This document shows positions 25,401 to 31,898 of a DNA stretch of 32,206 nucleotides, piece after piece. The notes under the pieces are model-generated. The model did no database searches. It saw only the letters and a program-made list of their open reading frames with translations, and had not been told where the DNA came from. The stretch lies in contig JAFWBJ010000086.1 of NCBI GenBank assembly GCA_017507145.1, positions 1 through 32,206 on the forward strand. The letters run 5' to 3'. The stretch is from Clostridia bacterium. GTDB lineage: Bacteria; Bacillota; Clostridia; Oscillospirales; CAG-272. The translations under genes were made by a program, and so were the position numbers. How positions within the stretch are numbered: the first letter of the stretch is position 1; each line of letters opens with the position of its first letter.

Positions 25401-25966
25401 CGGAGCAAGCCGCGCAGATGGCAGACAAAAAGATCATCCGTGCAGCGGGTATCATCAATGCCTGTACGCGAAAAACGACCAAAAAGGGCGAGACGATGCT
25501 CTTCTTTACCCTCGAGGACCGACTTGGCGAGATTGAGGTTCTGGCATTCCCGCGGCAGTATGCGCAGTTCGCCGATTTGCTTTATTCCGACAGTGCCGTC
25601 TGCCTGCGCGCCAATATCTCGGCCCGCGAGGACGAGCTGCCTAAGCTGATTTTGATGGAAGCCTCACCGCTGATCCCCAACGTGCAGTACAAGGAAGTGC
25701 CGGAGCATGCCGCACCACCCTCGCCCGCGCCGAAGCCGCCCGCTCAGTCAAAGCCGCGCCGGCTCTATCTGCGTGTGGACGACTGCAATTCGCTGCCGTA
25801 CCGAAAAGCCGTCAATCTTGCCGGAATTTTCGAGGGTCAGGTGGAAACGCTGATTTTCGACCGCTCAAGCGGAAAATACACCCGCATCGGCGGAGTTGCT
25901 CTCAGTGACCGCGTTTTCGCGGAATTCTGCCGCCTGCTCGGCGAGGAAAATGTAAAATACCAATAA
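22454..25966 (+). CDS. dnaE: DNA polymerase III alpha subunit (DnaE)
   Basis: A 1170-residue replicative polymerase. An N-terminal PHP domain (HLHLHSEYSLLDG at about 6-18, TDHGVMYGAVAF, GCEVYV, TNDVHYL) is followed by the catalytic palm with PDIDIDF at 405-411 (Asp406 and Asp408) and a third aspartate near Asp557 (KFDFLALRYLT). GPGRGSGAGSLVAF and ALYRPGPMESIP are further family motifs. A helix-hairpin-helix region and an OB fold (about 990-1070) follow; no 3'-5' exonuclease domain is inserted, so this is DnaE, not PolC. GTG at 22454 is preferred: AGGAG is 8 bases upstream and the protein then starts like other DnaE. The ATG at 22436 overlaps whiA. Confidence 0.96.
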   Translation: MTDFVHLHLHSEYSLLDGACRIKDIPARAAECGHRAVALTDHGVMYGAVAFWRACREAGIKPIIGCEVYVAPRSRFEKSGSGEGNYHHLVLLCENETGYRNLLNLVSAGFTEGFYSRPRVDMELLRAHHDGLIALSACLSGYIPRALMRGEYDLACRHAREMADIFGEEHYYIELQNHNLADQKAILPQLVSLAQECGLPLVATNDVHYLRKSDARTQAVLMCIQTNRTFDDGKPVGFETNEFYYKTTEEMQALFGAYDGAIENTVRIADRCQLEFHFDRYELPTFSPPDGLSPAEYLRQLTFAGLSRRLAADELVFCEAHPEKEYLDRIEYELSVIEQMGFSDYFLIVQDYVGFAKRSGIPVGPGRGSGAGSLVAFLLGITDVDSIRYDLLFERFLNPERVSMPDIDIDFCYDRRDEVIDYVISRYGRKHVAQIVTFGTLAARAAVRDVGRVLGMPIPEVDAVAGAIPRDLGITLAEAMQTPELQAQMEGSAQVRTLLDLASAIEGMPRNISVHAAGVVITEQPLWHYVPLAKSNDTIVTQYDMDTIAALGLIKFDFLALRYLTILAEAEAQVKEKQPDFRLTAIPLDDPAAYALIGRGDTGGVFQLESGGMRQMLSNLKPQNINDILAAIALYRPGPMESIPLYIERRHDPSKVVYAIPQLEPILRDTYGCIVYQEQVMRIFRELAGYTYGHADIVRRAMSKKKGDVMEAERESFLRGTAERGIPANIASELFADMASFANYAFNKSHAAAYAVISYRTAYLKAHHPRAFFATLLTSVLGSSTKIAEYIAECTKRAIPVLPPDINESRMVFHVAEDGIRFALLALKNVGRQFIDAILAEREKGKFDSFDDFIDRMVGQDLNKRQIEALIKAGCFDRLGVGRSRLLAAYESIVDSALQKSRTNLMGQLDLFSAIPGAAEKPQGYVYPERPELTLREKLMMEKECSGMYFSGHLLDEYSRHLDKLAPTPLAVVLAAYGEDATPEQAAQMADKKIIRAAGIINACTRKTTKKGETMLFFTLEDRLGEIEVLAFPRQYAQFADLLYSDSAVCLRANISAREDELPKLILMEASPLIPNVQYKEVPEHAAPPSPAPKPPAQSKPRRLYLRVDDCNSLPYRKAVNLAGIFEGQVETLIFDRSSGKYTRIGGVALSDRVFAEFCRLLGEENVKYQ

Positions 25967-25980
25967 AAGGAGCGAATGTT

Positions 25981-26664
25981 ATGTTCAAGCGCAAAGTGCA
26001 AAACGGACGGATGGCTTACCGCGCAATCGGCCGAGTCGCAAGGCCGTTGGCCTGTTTTTTGCATGTCATGTTCTATTTCTTCATTGGGATCGCGGCTGTT
26101 TCGGTTGTATGCATGCTGATCGTCATGCCCATGCGTGCCGCGCTGAGGGATATGACGCTTGCCCCGTATTTTTACGCAGAAACGGCCGGTGCAGGGAACA
26201 CTGTCTACCATGTTATGGTCGGAAACAGCGTGCGTATGACGGTTGCGGAAGAATGCGTTACGGTTCCCTTTATCAAAACGGTGTTTATGTCGCTGCTGTG
26301 CAAGCTTTGCCTTGGCTGCCTGATCCTAGCGCCGATCTGCCGTTTTGTCTCCAATTTGCTCAAAAATCTGGCAGACGGCCGCTACGGCGACAAGCGCAAT
26401 CCCGATATGGTTTGCTTTTGTGCGCTGACTCTGCTTGTCGGATCGCCCGTGATGTCAGCAGTCTCCGGCTACTTCTCTTATCGCCTGCAGTCGGGTTTTT
26501 CCGCATCCGATGTTCTGCTGAAATACGTATTTCAGCCCGATTGGTATGCCATTGGCATCGGTTTTCTCCTTTTGCTTGCCGGATTTGTCTATGGGTGTGA
26601 AAGTGCGCAGATTCCTGTGCCTTCACTTGCGGTTGAAAGTGCCGATGACGGCGAGGCGGAATAA
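25981..26664 (+). CDS. Four-helix membrane protein (unknown, weakly DUF2975-like)
   Basis: A 227-residue protein with four likely membrane helices (about 25-50, 95-122, 138-160 and 190-210). An extracytoplasmic loop of about 45 residues lies between helices 1 and 2. The segment around CRFVSNLLKNLADGRYGDKR is reminiscent of DUF2975 proteins, but the match is weak and I do not assign a function. The ATG at 25981 follows AAAAGGAG. It is 14 bp downstream of dnaE and so the last gene of that operon. It ends only 5 bp before the end of a convergent gene, with no visible terminator. Confidence 0.7.
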   Translation: MFKRKVQNGRMAYRAIGRVARPLACFLHVMFYFFIGIAAVSVVCMLIVMPMRAALRDMTLAPYFYAETAGAGNTVYHVMVGNSVRMTVAEECVTVPFIKTVFMSLLCKLCLGCLILAPICRFVSNLLKNLADGRYGDKRNPDMVCFCALTLLVGSPVMSAVSGYFSYRLQSGFSASDVLLKYVFQPDWYAIGIGFLLLLAGFVYGCESAQIPVPSLAVESADDGEAE

Positions 26665-26669
26665 ATACC

Positions 26670-27050
26670 CTAACTGGTGTAGTCTTCGCTGAGTGCGCGC
26701 ATCTCGGCTTCACTATGCACGACGATTCCTTCGGCGAGCATTGCGCGGTCGGCCGAGGGTAGTGTGCGCAGATCGACCTCAAGCACGGCAAACAGAACGT
26801 CACCCGTTTGATTGAAGATGCCGATTTTTCCTTCATAGGCAAGGAAAAGATAGCTCTGCTCCACGGTGTCGGCATGGGGTTCCTGCAGGGCCAAATATCT
26901 GCGCTCCATGTTCTGCACTTCTTCTTGCAGCGCTTGGCTTTGTTTTCGCGCGGAAATACCAAGCCACATGCCGATTGCGGACAGCAGCAGGGCAAGTGTC
27001 AGGACGATGCCTGCCAGCCGTATCCGGTTGACGCTGATCCAGTTCCACAT
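26670..27050 (-). CDS. Membrane-anchored protein with BofC C-terminal-like domain
   Basis: A 126-residue protein. One membrane helix (about 10-31), a short coiled coil (about 34-58), then a domain with GKIGIFNQTGDVLFAVLEVD, LPSADRAMLAEGIVV and a final ALSEDYTS. This layout resembles the BofC_C domain, known from B. subtilis BofC, which restrains the SpoIVB-dependent sigma-K checkpoint, and found in other membrane proteins. Here the N-terminal BofC domain is absent. The ATG at 27050 has AAAGGA about 10 bases upstream. It is divergent from the class A PBP gene. No clear promoter is visible. Confidence 0.68.
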   Translation of the reverse strand: MWNWISVNRIRLAGIVLTLALLLSAIGMWLGISARKQSQALQEEVQNMERRYLALQEPHADTVEQSYLFLAYEGKIGIFNQTGDVLFAVLEVDLRTLPSADRAMLAEGIVVHSEAEMRALSEDYTS

Positions 27051-27127
27051 GTATATTCATTCCTTTACTTTTTTCCATTTGCTCCTTATTCTTTCCCAAA
27101 ATTCATACTGTATTCAAAAAAACATTG

Positions 27128-27157
27128 TATAATATTCTGTATAATTGCTGGTATAAT
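27128..27157 (+). promoter_or_regulatory. Triple -10 element upstream of the PBP gene
   Basis: Three TATAAT boxes at 27128, 27140 and 27152, spaced 12 bp exactly. The last has a TGG extension. No good -35 sequence is placed for any of them, so which one is used is uncertain. Confidence 0.6.
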
Positions 27158-27176
27158 AAGGATACATCACCAACCA

Positions 27177-27216
27177 AAGGGGGAGCGTTCGGGTCAGAGC
27201 CGGGCGCAACGTTCGC
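27177..27216 (+). promoter_or_regulatory. Shine-Dalgarno plus spacer hairpin before the PBP start codon
   Basis: AAGGGGG at 27177-27183 is 33 nt before the ATG, too far for normal initiation. Between them, GCGTTCGG (27185-27192) can pair with CCGGGCGC (27200-27207), 8 bp including two G-U pairs, loop GTCAGAG. Folding leaves about 10 nt between the two sites. Confidence 0.5.
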
Positions 27217-29898
27217 ATGAATCAATCACCAAAGCGAAGAAAAACAGGATGGGCGCGGGAAATCGCGCGTGCCTTCGGCATCATCCTCAAGGTTATTTTA
27301 ACTGCACTGCGCTGGGTTTTGAATATTCTCATCACCGTTCTGCTGATCGCGGCGATTACCGGAATCATCGTCGGCAGTGCATTTGCCATCTATATCAAGA
27401 ACTTTGTCGATACCGAGGTGGATGAGACTAAGTTTGTCCTTTCGCAGACCAATCAGACGACTAAGATCTATTATATGGAGTACGAGGACCGTCTGAATCG
27501 CGTGGGATATCCGGTCGAGCTGGTCGACCAGCGCCTTTACGGCGAATCCAATAACCTGATTGCATCGTTCAATGAGTTTCCTCAGCATCTGATCAATGCC
27601 TGCATCGCAGGTGAGGACAAGCGCTTCTGGAGCCATGACGGTGTGGACTGGCTGCGCACGGTGAAGGCAGCGGCGAACTTTGCGCTCGGCTTTGAAGATG
27701 AGTTCGGCGCCTCCACGCTGACCCAGCAGCTGATCAAAAATGTGACCGGCGAAAAGGATTATAAGATCCAGCGAAAAGTGCAGGAGATCTTCTGGGCGCT
27801 TGACCTTGAGCAGAAGCGAAGCAAAGAAGATATTCTGACGATGTATCTCAATATTATTCCGCTCTCCCGAAACTGTTACGGCGTGAAATCGGCGGCTTAC
27901 ACCTATTTCGGCAAAGAGGTCGAGGATCTGACCCTTTTGGAATCCTGTGCCATCATTGCCATTACCAATAACCCGTCGATCTACGACCCGGTCAGCAATC
28001 CGCGCAACAATACCATTCGCCGAAACGGCATCCTGTTTGTCATGCTTGAAGAAGGTATGATCACGCAAAGCGAATACGACGAAAACTTCAACCGCGAGTT
28101 GGAGCTGAATCTTCAGGTTTCGACGACCGAGTCGACCATCTACTCCTATTACACCGACATGGTGTATGAGGATGTCCTGGCAGACCTGATGGAACAGCAC
28201 AATTATTCCAGACAAATGGCCACCCAGATGCTCTGGAGCGGCGGCCTGGAAATTTACACCGTCATGGATCCTGAGGCGCAGGCGATTGTGGACGAGGTTT
28301 TCCAAGATGATGCGAATTTTCCCGAGAATAAGAGCGGTCTCCCCGCTCAGTCGTCGATGATTGTTCTTGATCCCTACACCTGCGATATTCTTGCCGTAGC
28401 CGGTGCACGCGGCGAGAAAACGATCAATCGCGGCACGAACTTTGCCACGAAATCGGTACGTCCCGCCGGATCGTCCATCAAGCCCCTTTCGGTTTACGCT
28501 CCCGCATTGGAAGAGGGGCTGATCACCTACGCATCGGTCTTCGATGATGTGCCCGTTAATTTCGGTCAGTATAACCTCGATCCTGAAGCCGGTGATATTA
28601 TCTATCCCGACGCCTGGCCGAATAACTACCCGGACGTATTCCGCGGCCTGACCAACGTCAACAGTGCAATTGAGCGTTCGGTCAACACCATTGCTGTTCG
28701 CGTTCTGCAGAAGCTGACCCTGGACAAATCCTTTGATTTTGTCAAAAACAAGCTGAAAATGCACAGCTTGATTGAGACTAAAACGCTCGAAAACGGCGTT
28801 CGCCTGACCGATAAAGATGTCGCCGCGCTGGCACTCGGCCAGTTCAACTACGGCGTCACCGTGCGCGAAATTACGGCAGCCTACTCGATCTTTGCCAACA
28901 AGGGTGTCTTTAACGAGGCGCGCTCCTATGTAAAGGTACTGGACAGCGACGGCCAGGTGCTTCTGTCCAACGATTCTGCCGGAGAGGTAATCATCAGCGA
29001 AGCCAATGCGGCGATCATGACCAAAATGCTCTCCAATGTCGTCAGCCGCGGTACTGCTACCAGTATTACGCTGCGCAACCAGGTCAATGTCGCCGGCAAA
29101 ACCGGTACGACCACCAACGACTTTGACCGCTGGTTCATCGGTTATACACCTTACTATCTCGGCGGTGTTTGGTACGGCTATGAGTATCCGAAGTCGCTGA
29201 CCACTCCGCTGCGCGGCTATACCAGCCCGCCCAATGCCATCTGGGATACGGTGATGACACGCCTGCATGAAAAACACCTTGCTGAAGCGGCCGCCGGAAC
29301 CGCACCGCTGAAGACCTTTGAGATGCCCTCGACAGTGATTCAGCTGGAGGTATGTCAGGACTCCGGTATGCTGATGTCAGATGCTTGCCGCGCCGATCTG
29401 CGCGGATATCGCGGAGAGGTTTGCTATTTTGCGCGCGGAACCGAGCCGACCAAGCAGTGCACAACGCACGTGATGGTGCCTTATGACAAGTCGACCGGCG
29501 CGGTTGCCTGCGATGGCTGCCCGCGCGAGTCGGTGGTCGAGGTTGGCATGATCCGTGTTGAAAACCGCACCTTCCCCACGCAGGTCTATGTGGTTGATGC
29601 ACAGTATGTCTATCGTCCGCTCGATCCGAACGTAAGACCTGGCGGCTGGAACGGCGTCCCCTTCTTCATTAATATGCTGGAGGAAGACACCTACTGCGGC
29701 ATCACTTCAAACGGCGGTATCGGTCAGGCCAATGCTTTCTGCTGGCTCCACTTCGATTTCCTTGCATTTGATGCACGCATCCAGGAAATGGAGAATCGGA
29801 TTCCAGTCCCGCCGGCCCCTGAAGGTGTCACCGACAATCCGACCAAGGAGAATGAATCGGGCGACCCACCCAACCGCAATGACCCGAATCAGGAATAA
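27217..29898 (+). CDS. Class A penicillin-binding protein (transglycosylase/transpeptidase)
   Basis: An 893-residue bifunctional PBP that polymerises lipid II and cross-links stem peptides on the outer face of the membrane. A basic N-terminus and one membrane helix (about 35-60) precede the GT51 domain: catalytic Glu133 in GEDKRFWSHDGVD, GASTLTQQLIKN (164-175), RKVQEI and MYLNIIPLSRNCYG. The transpeptidase domain has SxxK at Ser419-Lys422, SVN at 488-490 and KTG at 628-630. The C-terminal 200 residues contain cysteine-containing segments, then a Pro/Glu/Asn-rich tail. All active-site motifs are intact. The ATG at 27217 has no adjacent ribosome binding site (see the feature at 27177). No upstream ATG, GTG or TTG is in frame nearby. 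Confidence 0.93.
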   Translation: MNQSPKRRKTGWAREIARAFGIILKVILTALRWVLNILITVLLIAAITGIIVGSAFAIYIKNFVDTEVDETKFVLSQTNQTTKIYYMEYEDRLNRVGYPVELVDQRLYGESNNLIASFNEFPQHLINACIAGEDKRFWSHDGVDWLRTVKAAANFALGFEDEFGASTLTQQLIKNVTGEKDYKIQRKVQEIFWALDLEQKRSKEDILTMYLNIIPLSRNCYGVKSAAYTYFGKEVEDLTLLESCAIIAITNNPSIYDPVSNPRNNTIRRNGILFVMLEEGMITQSEYDENFNRELELNLQVSTTESTIYSYYTDMVYEDVLADLMEQHNYSRQMATQMLWSGGLEIYTVMDPEAQAIVDEVFQDDANFPENKSGLPAQSSMIVLDPYTCDILAVAGARGEKTINRGTNFATKSVRPAGSSIKPLSVYAPALEEGLITYASVFDDVPVNFGQYNLDPEAGDIIYPDAWPNNYPDVFRGLTNVNSAIERSVNTIAVRVLQKLTLDKSFDFVKNKLKMHSLIETKTLENGVRLTDKDVAALALGQFNYGVTVREITAAYSIFANKGVFNEARSYVKVLDSDGQVLLSNDSAGEVIISEANAAIMTKMLSNVVSRGTATSITLRNQVNVAGKTGTTTNDFDRWFIGYTPYYLGGVWYGYEYPKSLTTPLRGYTSPPNAIWDTVMTRLHEKHLAEAAAGTAPLKTFEMPSTVIQLEVCQDSGMLMSDACRADLRGYRGEVCYFARGTEPTKQCTTHVMVPYDKSTGAVACDGCPRESVVEVGMIRVENRTFPTQVYVVDAQYVYRPLDPNVRPGGWNGVPFFINMLEEDTYCGITSNGGIGQANAFCWLHFDFLAFDARIQEMENRIPVPPAPEGVTDNPTKENESGDPPNRNDPNQE

Positions 29899-29903
29899 AC
29901 CCT

Positions 29904-29940
29904 TCACCTCACTGCATACGTTTGCAGTGAGGTGATTTTT
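29904..29940 (+). terminator. Terminator of the PBP gene, overlapping the next ribosome binding site
   Basis: A perfect 13-bp stem (29904-29916 with 29923-29935, 6-nt loop) and five T directly before the ATG of the next gene. The 3' arm includes GAGGTGA, that gene's only Shine-Dalgarno. Confidence 0.8.
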
Positions 29941-30489
29941 ATGGCACGGAGAAAGAAGAAAAAAGGGAAGAGATACTGTATTCCGCTGTCGGCGATTCTG
30001 CGCAACGAGTGGGAACAGCTGAATCGCGGCGGTCTGTGCGTGGGCGGAGTGCTGTTGGTTCTGGCCGCAGTTTTGTGCCGTATTGCCATTGGCAGCCCAT
30101 ATTATACCCGGCACCTTTTGCGCATGCCATATTTTATGCCGCCGACGGTTGTCCTGTATGCAGTTGGCCTCTTGCTATATTTTCTGCTCGGCGCGCTCTT
30201 CGGCGGGCTTTGCATTACGCGCAGTGCAGCCTTGATGCGCGCGAGATTCAAGGGGTTGACTTTACTTGTGCCGACTGCGCTGTTTCGTTTGCTGTGGTAT
30301 CCGCTTTTCTTTGGTGCTTGCGCACCTGCGCTGGCTTTGATTTCGCTTTTGCTCTCGGTCTTCTGTTGCCTCTGCGCCTGCCGACTGTTTCGCGGGAATA
30401 CCCATATCGCGGTTATGCTTCTTTTGATTGAACTTGTCTGGACGCTCCTGCTCGCTGCGGTAACGCTTGCCGTGCTGGTTTTGAATTAA
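29941..30489 (+). CDS. Divergent TspO/MBR-like membrane protein
   Basis: A 182-residue protein with about five membrane helices after a strongly basic N-terminus (MARRKKKKGKR). The C-terminal half follows the TspO pattern: LLWYPLFFG at 117-125, a long hydrophobic helix, then a final helix ending in Asn182. PYFMPPTVVLY with a following LLLYFLLG (63-84) resembles the TspO PP-V-LY-LMG element. TspO proteins bind porphyrins and other lipophilic ligands. The usual tryptophans are mostly replaced, so this is remote homology judged by eye. The GAGGTGA ribosome binding site sits within the preceding terminator hairpin. Confidence 0.62.
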   Translation: MARRKKKKGKRYCIPLSAILRNEWEQLNRGGLCVGGVLLVLAAVLCRIAIGSPYYTRHLLRMPYFMPPTVVLYAVGLLLYFLLGALFGGLCITRSAALMRARFKGLTLLVPTALFRLLWYPLFFGACAPALALISLLLSVFCCLCACRLFRGNTHIAVMLLLIELVWTLLLAAVTLAVLVLN

Positions 30490-30525
30490 ACCCTCTTTCG
30501 AGCGATTGTTCATCGTTTCGTCACG

Positions 30526-30538
30526 AAATCTTCGCACA
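30526..30538. repeat. Short inverted repeat upstream of the lipoprotein promoter
   Basis: TTTCGT, C, ACGAAA, about 20 bp upstream of the -35 box at 30558. It could be an operator; there is no supporting evidence beyond the symmetry. Confidence 0.25.
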
Positions 30539-30557
30539 AGAATTTGCAGATAATCCC

Positions 30558-30586
30558 TTGACAAAATCTTGTTTTTATAGTAAACT
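30558..30586 (+). promoter_or_regulatory. Promoter of the DUF4430-like lipoprotein gene
   Basis: TTGACA at 30558-30563, a 17-bp spacer and TAAACT at 30581-30586. Confidence 0.65.
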
Positions 30587-30622
30587 TGTATCACCACAAC
30601 GTTTAGGAGGAAAAAATCATCC

Positions 30623-31117
30623 ATGAAAACCCTTAGTAAGATTGCTCTTCTGCTCCTTGCAGTCATGCTCACCGCAGCGCTTGCCGGCTGCAATACCACC
30701 GAGCCTGTCGGCACGGAAATTACGGTTGAGGTGAATGCGCGCGATATCAACGGCGAGGCAATTGTTCTTGGTAATGTTACGTTTACCAGTGAAAATCCTA
30801 CCGTTCTTGAGGCACTGCAGCAGATGTGTATTGCCCGCGAAACTTCGCTGGAAGCTGATACTGCTACCGGCATTGTTTCCAAAATCGGTGAGTACGGTTC
30901 CAGCACTTATGTTGACGAAGCAACCGGTAAGAAAATGGCCATTGGCTGGGCTTGGTCGCTCAACGGTACCAGCAATGAGGACATCGAGACCCGCTCCTAC
31001 AACACCGTAATCAAGACCGGTGATGTCATCGATTATTATCAGTTTAGCTATGAGGCAGAGGAAGACGTCTGGTTCGAGCAGGCTGACAAGTTTGAGGATG
31101 CCGAAGGCGAGGGCTAA
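30623..31117 (+). CDS. DUF4430-like lipoprotein
   Basis: A 164-residue lipoprotein. The signal peptide has the lipobox LAGC with Cys23 to be acylated by Lgt. The mature part resembles DUF4430, a domain related to the C-terminal domain of transcobalamin-like proteins: VEVNARDINGEAI, TVLEALQQM, a GWAWSLNGT stretch and a KTGDVIDYYQFS ending. Such domains often occur on surface or cobalamin/ligand-binding proteins in Clostridia, but a ligand cannot be named. The C-terminus is acidic. The ATG at 30623 has AGGAGG 12 bases upstream. It is transcribed alone and followed by a strong hairpin. Confidence 0.78.
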   Translation: MKTLSKIALLLLAVMLTAALAGCNTTEPVGTEITVEVNARDINGEAIVLGNVTFTSENPTVLEALQQMCIARETSLEADTATGIVSKIGEYGSSTYVDEATGKKMAIGWAWSLNGTSNEDIETRSYNTVIKTGDVIDYYQFSYEAEEDVWFEQADKFEDAEGEG

Positions 31118-31137
31118 TTTACAGTTCGCCTGAAGTG

Positions 31138-31180
31138 ACAAGTCCCCGTTTCTCCCCGGAAGGGAGGAACGGGGACTTGT
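31138..31180 (+). terminator. Long hairpin after the lipoprotein gene
   Basis: A 19-bp stem with one G-U pair and a 5-nt loop (31138-31156 with 31162-31180), 21 bp after the stop. No T-tract follows directly, though seven T occur about 18 nt later, so it may protect the mRNA end rather than terminate alone. Confidence 0.6.
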
Positions 31181-31194
31181 GATTAAGACGGACG

Positions 31195-31213
31195 GAATTT
31201 TTTTGAAAAATTC
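31195..31213. repeat. Inverted repeat abutting the HPr-like gene promoter
   Basis: GAATTTTT, TTG, AAAAATTC, ending one base before the -35 TTGACA. A possible operator or T-rich terminator remnant; function is inferred. Confidence 0.35.
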
Positions 31214-31242
31214 TTGACAAATCAAAAAAAATGTTGTATTCT
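31214..31242 (+). promoter_or_regulatory. Promoter of the HPr-like gene
   Basis: A perfect TTGACA at 31214-31219, a 17-bp spacer, TATTCT at 31237-31242. Confidence 0.7.
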
Positions 31243-31274
31243 ATATCCATATTGAAAAAAGGAGATACTGCTGT

Positions 31275-31502
31275 ATGAAAACCATTGATATCCGTCTCTC
31301 TACTATTCAGGATGTTCAGAACTTTGTAAACATCGTCAACCGTTATGACATCGATGTTGATCTCTCCTCTGGCCGCTATATTGTCGACGCAAAGTCGATC
31401 ATGGGCATTTTCAGCCTTGATCTGCTCAAGCCGATCACCCTTACCGCACATGCGGATGACACCGATGCGCTTTTTGCCGATCTGAAGGCATTCATCGCCT
31501 GA
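31275..31502 (+). CDS. HPr-like protein without the phosphoryl histidine
   Basis: A 75-residue protein of HPr length (usually about 85-88). YDIDVDL and KSIMGIFSL align with HPr's YDADVNL and the KSIMGVMSL helix, including Ser41, equivalent to regulatory Ser46 that HPr kinase phosphorylates. The GIHARPA motif with His15 is missing: the aligned stretch reads STIQDVQNF, and the only histidine is near residue 59. It therefore cannot pass phosphate in the PTS. Crh of B. subtilis, which has Gln15 and is regulatory, is the closest known parallel. AAAGGAG lies 10 bases before the ATG. In bacilli crh lies next to whiA; here it is 9 kb away. Confidence 0.75.
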   Translation: MKTIDIRLSTIQDVQNFVNIVNRYDIDVDLSSGRYIVDAKSIMGIFSLDLLKPITLTAHADDTDALFADLKAFIA

Positions 31503-31564
31503 CATCAAGAAAAAATACTCCCGAATACTCTCGGTACCCGAACAGAATATGATTTTCAATTATG

Positions 31565-31600
31565 CCCGGAAGGCTTATGCCTTCCGGGTGTTCTTGTTTT
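31565..31600 (+). terminator. Terminator of the HPr-like gene
   Basis: A 10-bp GC-rich stem (CCCGGAAGGC with GCCTTCCGGG, loop TTAT) followed by a T-rich tract. Confidence 0.85.
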
Positions 31601-31726
31601 GCCAGCAGGAACGGCAAATCGGATTCTTCCACAAAAATCCGAAAGAAAAACGCATCTCAACTCGAGAAAACCGAGCACTGGCACCTTGCCATGGACGCAA
31701 AAATTCAAAAATCCGAAAAGAATTCT

Positions 31727-31748
31727 TTATATAATATTTATATAATAT
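31727..31748. repeat. Tandem 11-bp AT repeat
   Basis: TTATATAATAT repeated twice without a gap, each with an internal TATAAT 11 bp apart. Confidence 0.6.
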
Positions 31749-31804
31749 TTGTTGACATTTTCTTATCGATAATCTAAAAGTTAGCAATTAATTGTGAAAG
31801 TTGG

Positions 31805-31833
31805 TTGACAAATATAAGTTTATGTGATATAAT
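31805..31833 (+). promoter_or_regulatory. Promoter of the substrate-binding lipoprotein gene
   Basis: Perfect consensus: TTGACA at 31805-31810, a 17-bp spacer, TATAAT at 31828-31833. The untranslated leader is about 120 nt. Confidence 0.88.
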
Positions 31834-31865
31834 CAGTATGTCTATGTATACGCATGGCCTTTTTG

Positions 31866-31898
31866 TGCAATTATGCGGGTTCTGGCATAGGAATTGCA
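31866..31898 (+). promoter_or_regulatory. Stem-loop in the leader of the lipoprotein gene
   Basis: TGCAATT (31866-31872) pairs with AATTGCA (31892-31898) and ATGC (31873-31876) with GCAT (31885-31888), with a 3-nt bulge and an 8-nt loop. It is a candidate regulatory leader; no known riboswitch motif is recognised. Confidence 0.4.

Noticed and set aside
26640..26700. Terminator expected between the convergent genes ending at 26664 and 26670
   Set aside because: I find no stem with a T-tract here; the two stops are 5 bp apart and transcripts probably overlap.
27298..29277. A 659-codon open frame on the minus strand inside the PBP gene
   Set aside because: It is antisense to a gene with all GT51 and transpeptidase motifs, has no ribosome binding site and looks like a shadow of GC-biased codon use.
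31549..31734. A 61-codon open frame after the HPr-like gene
   Set aside because: It spans a clear terminator and has no ribosome binding site or motif.
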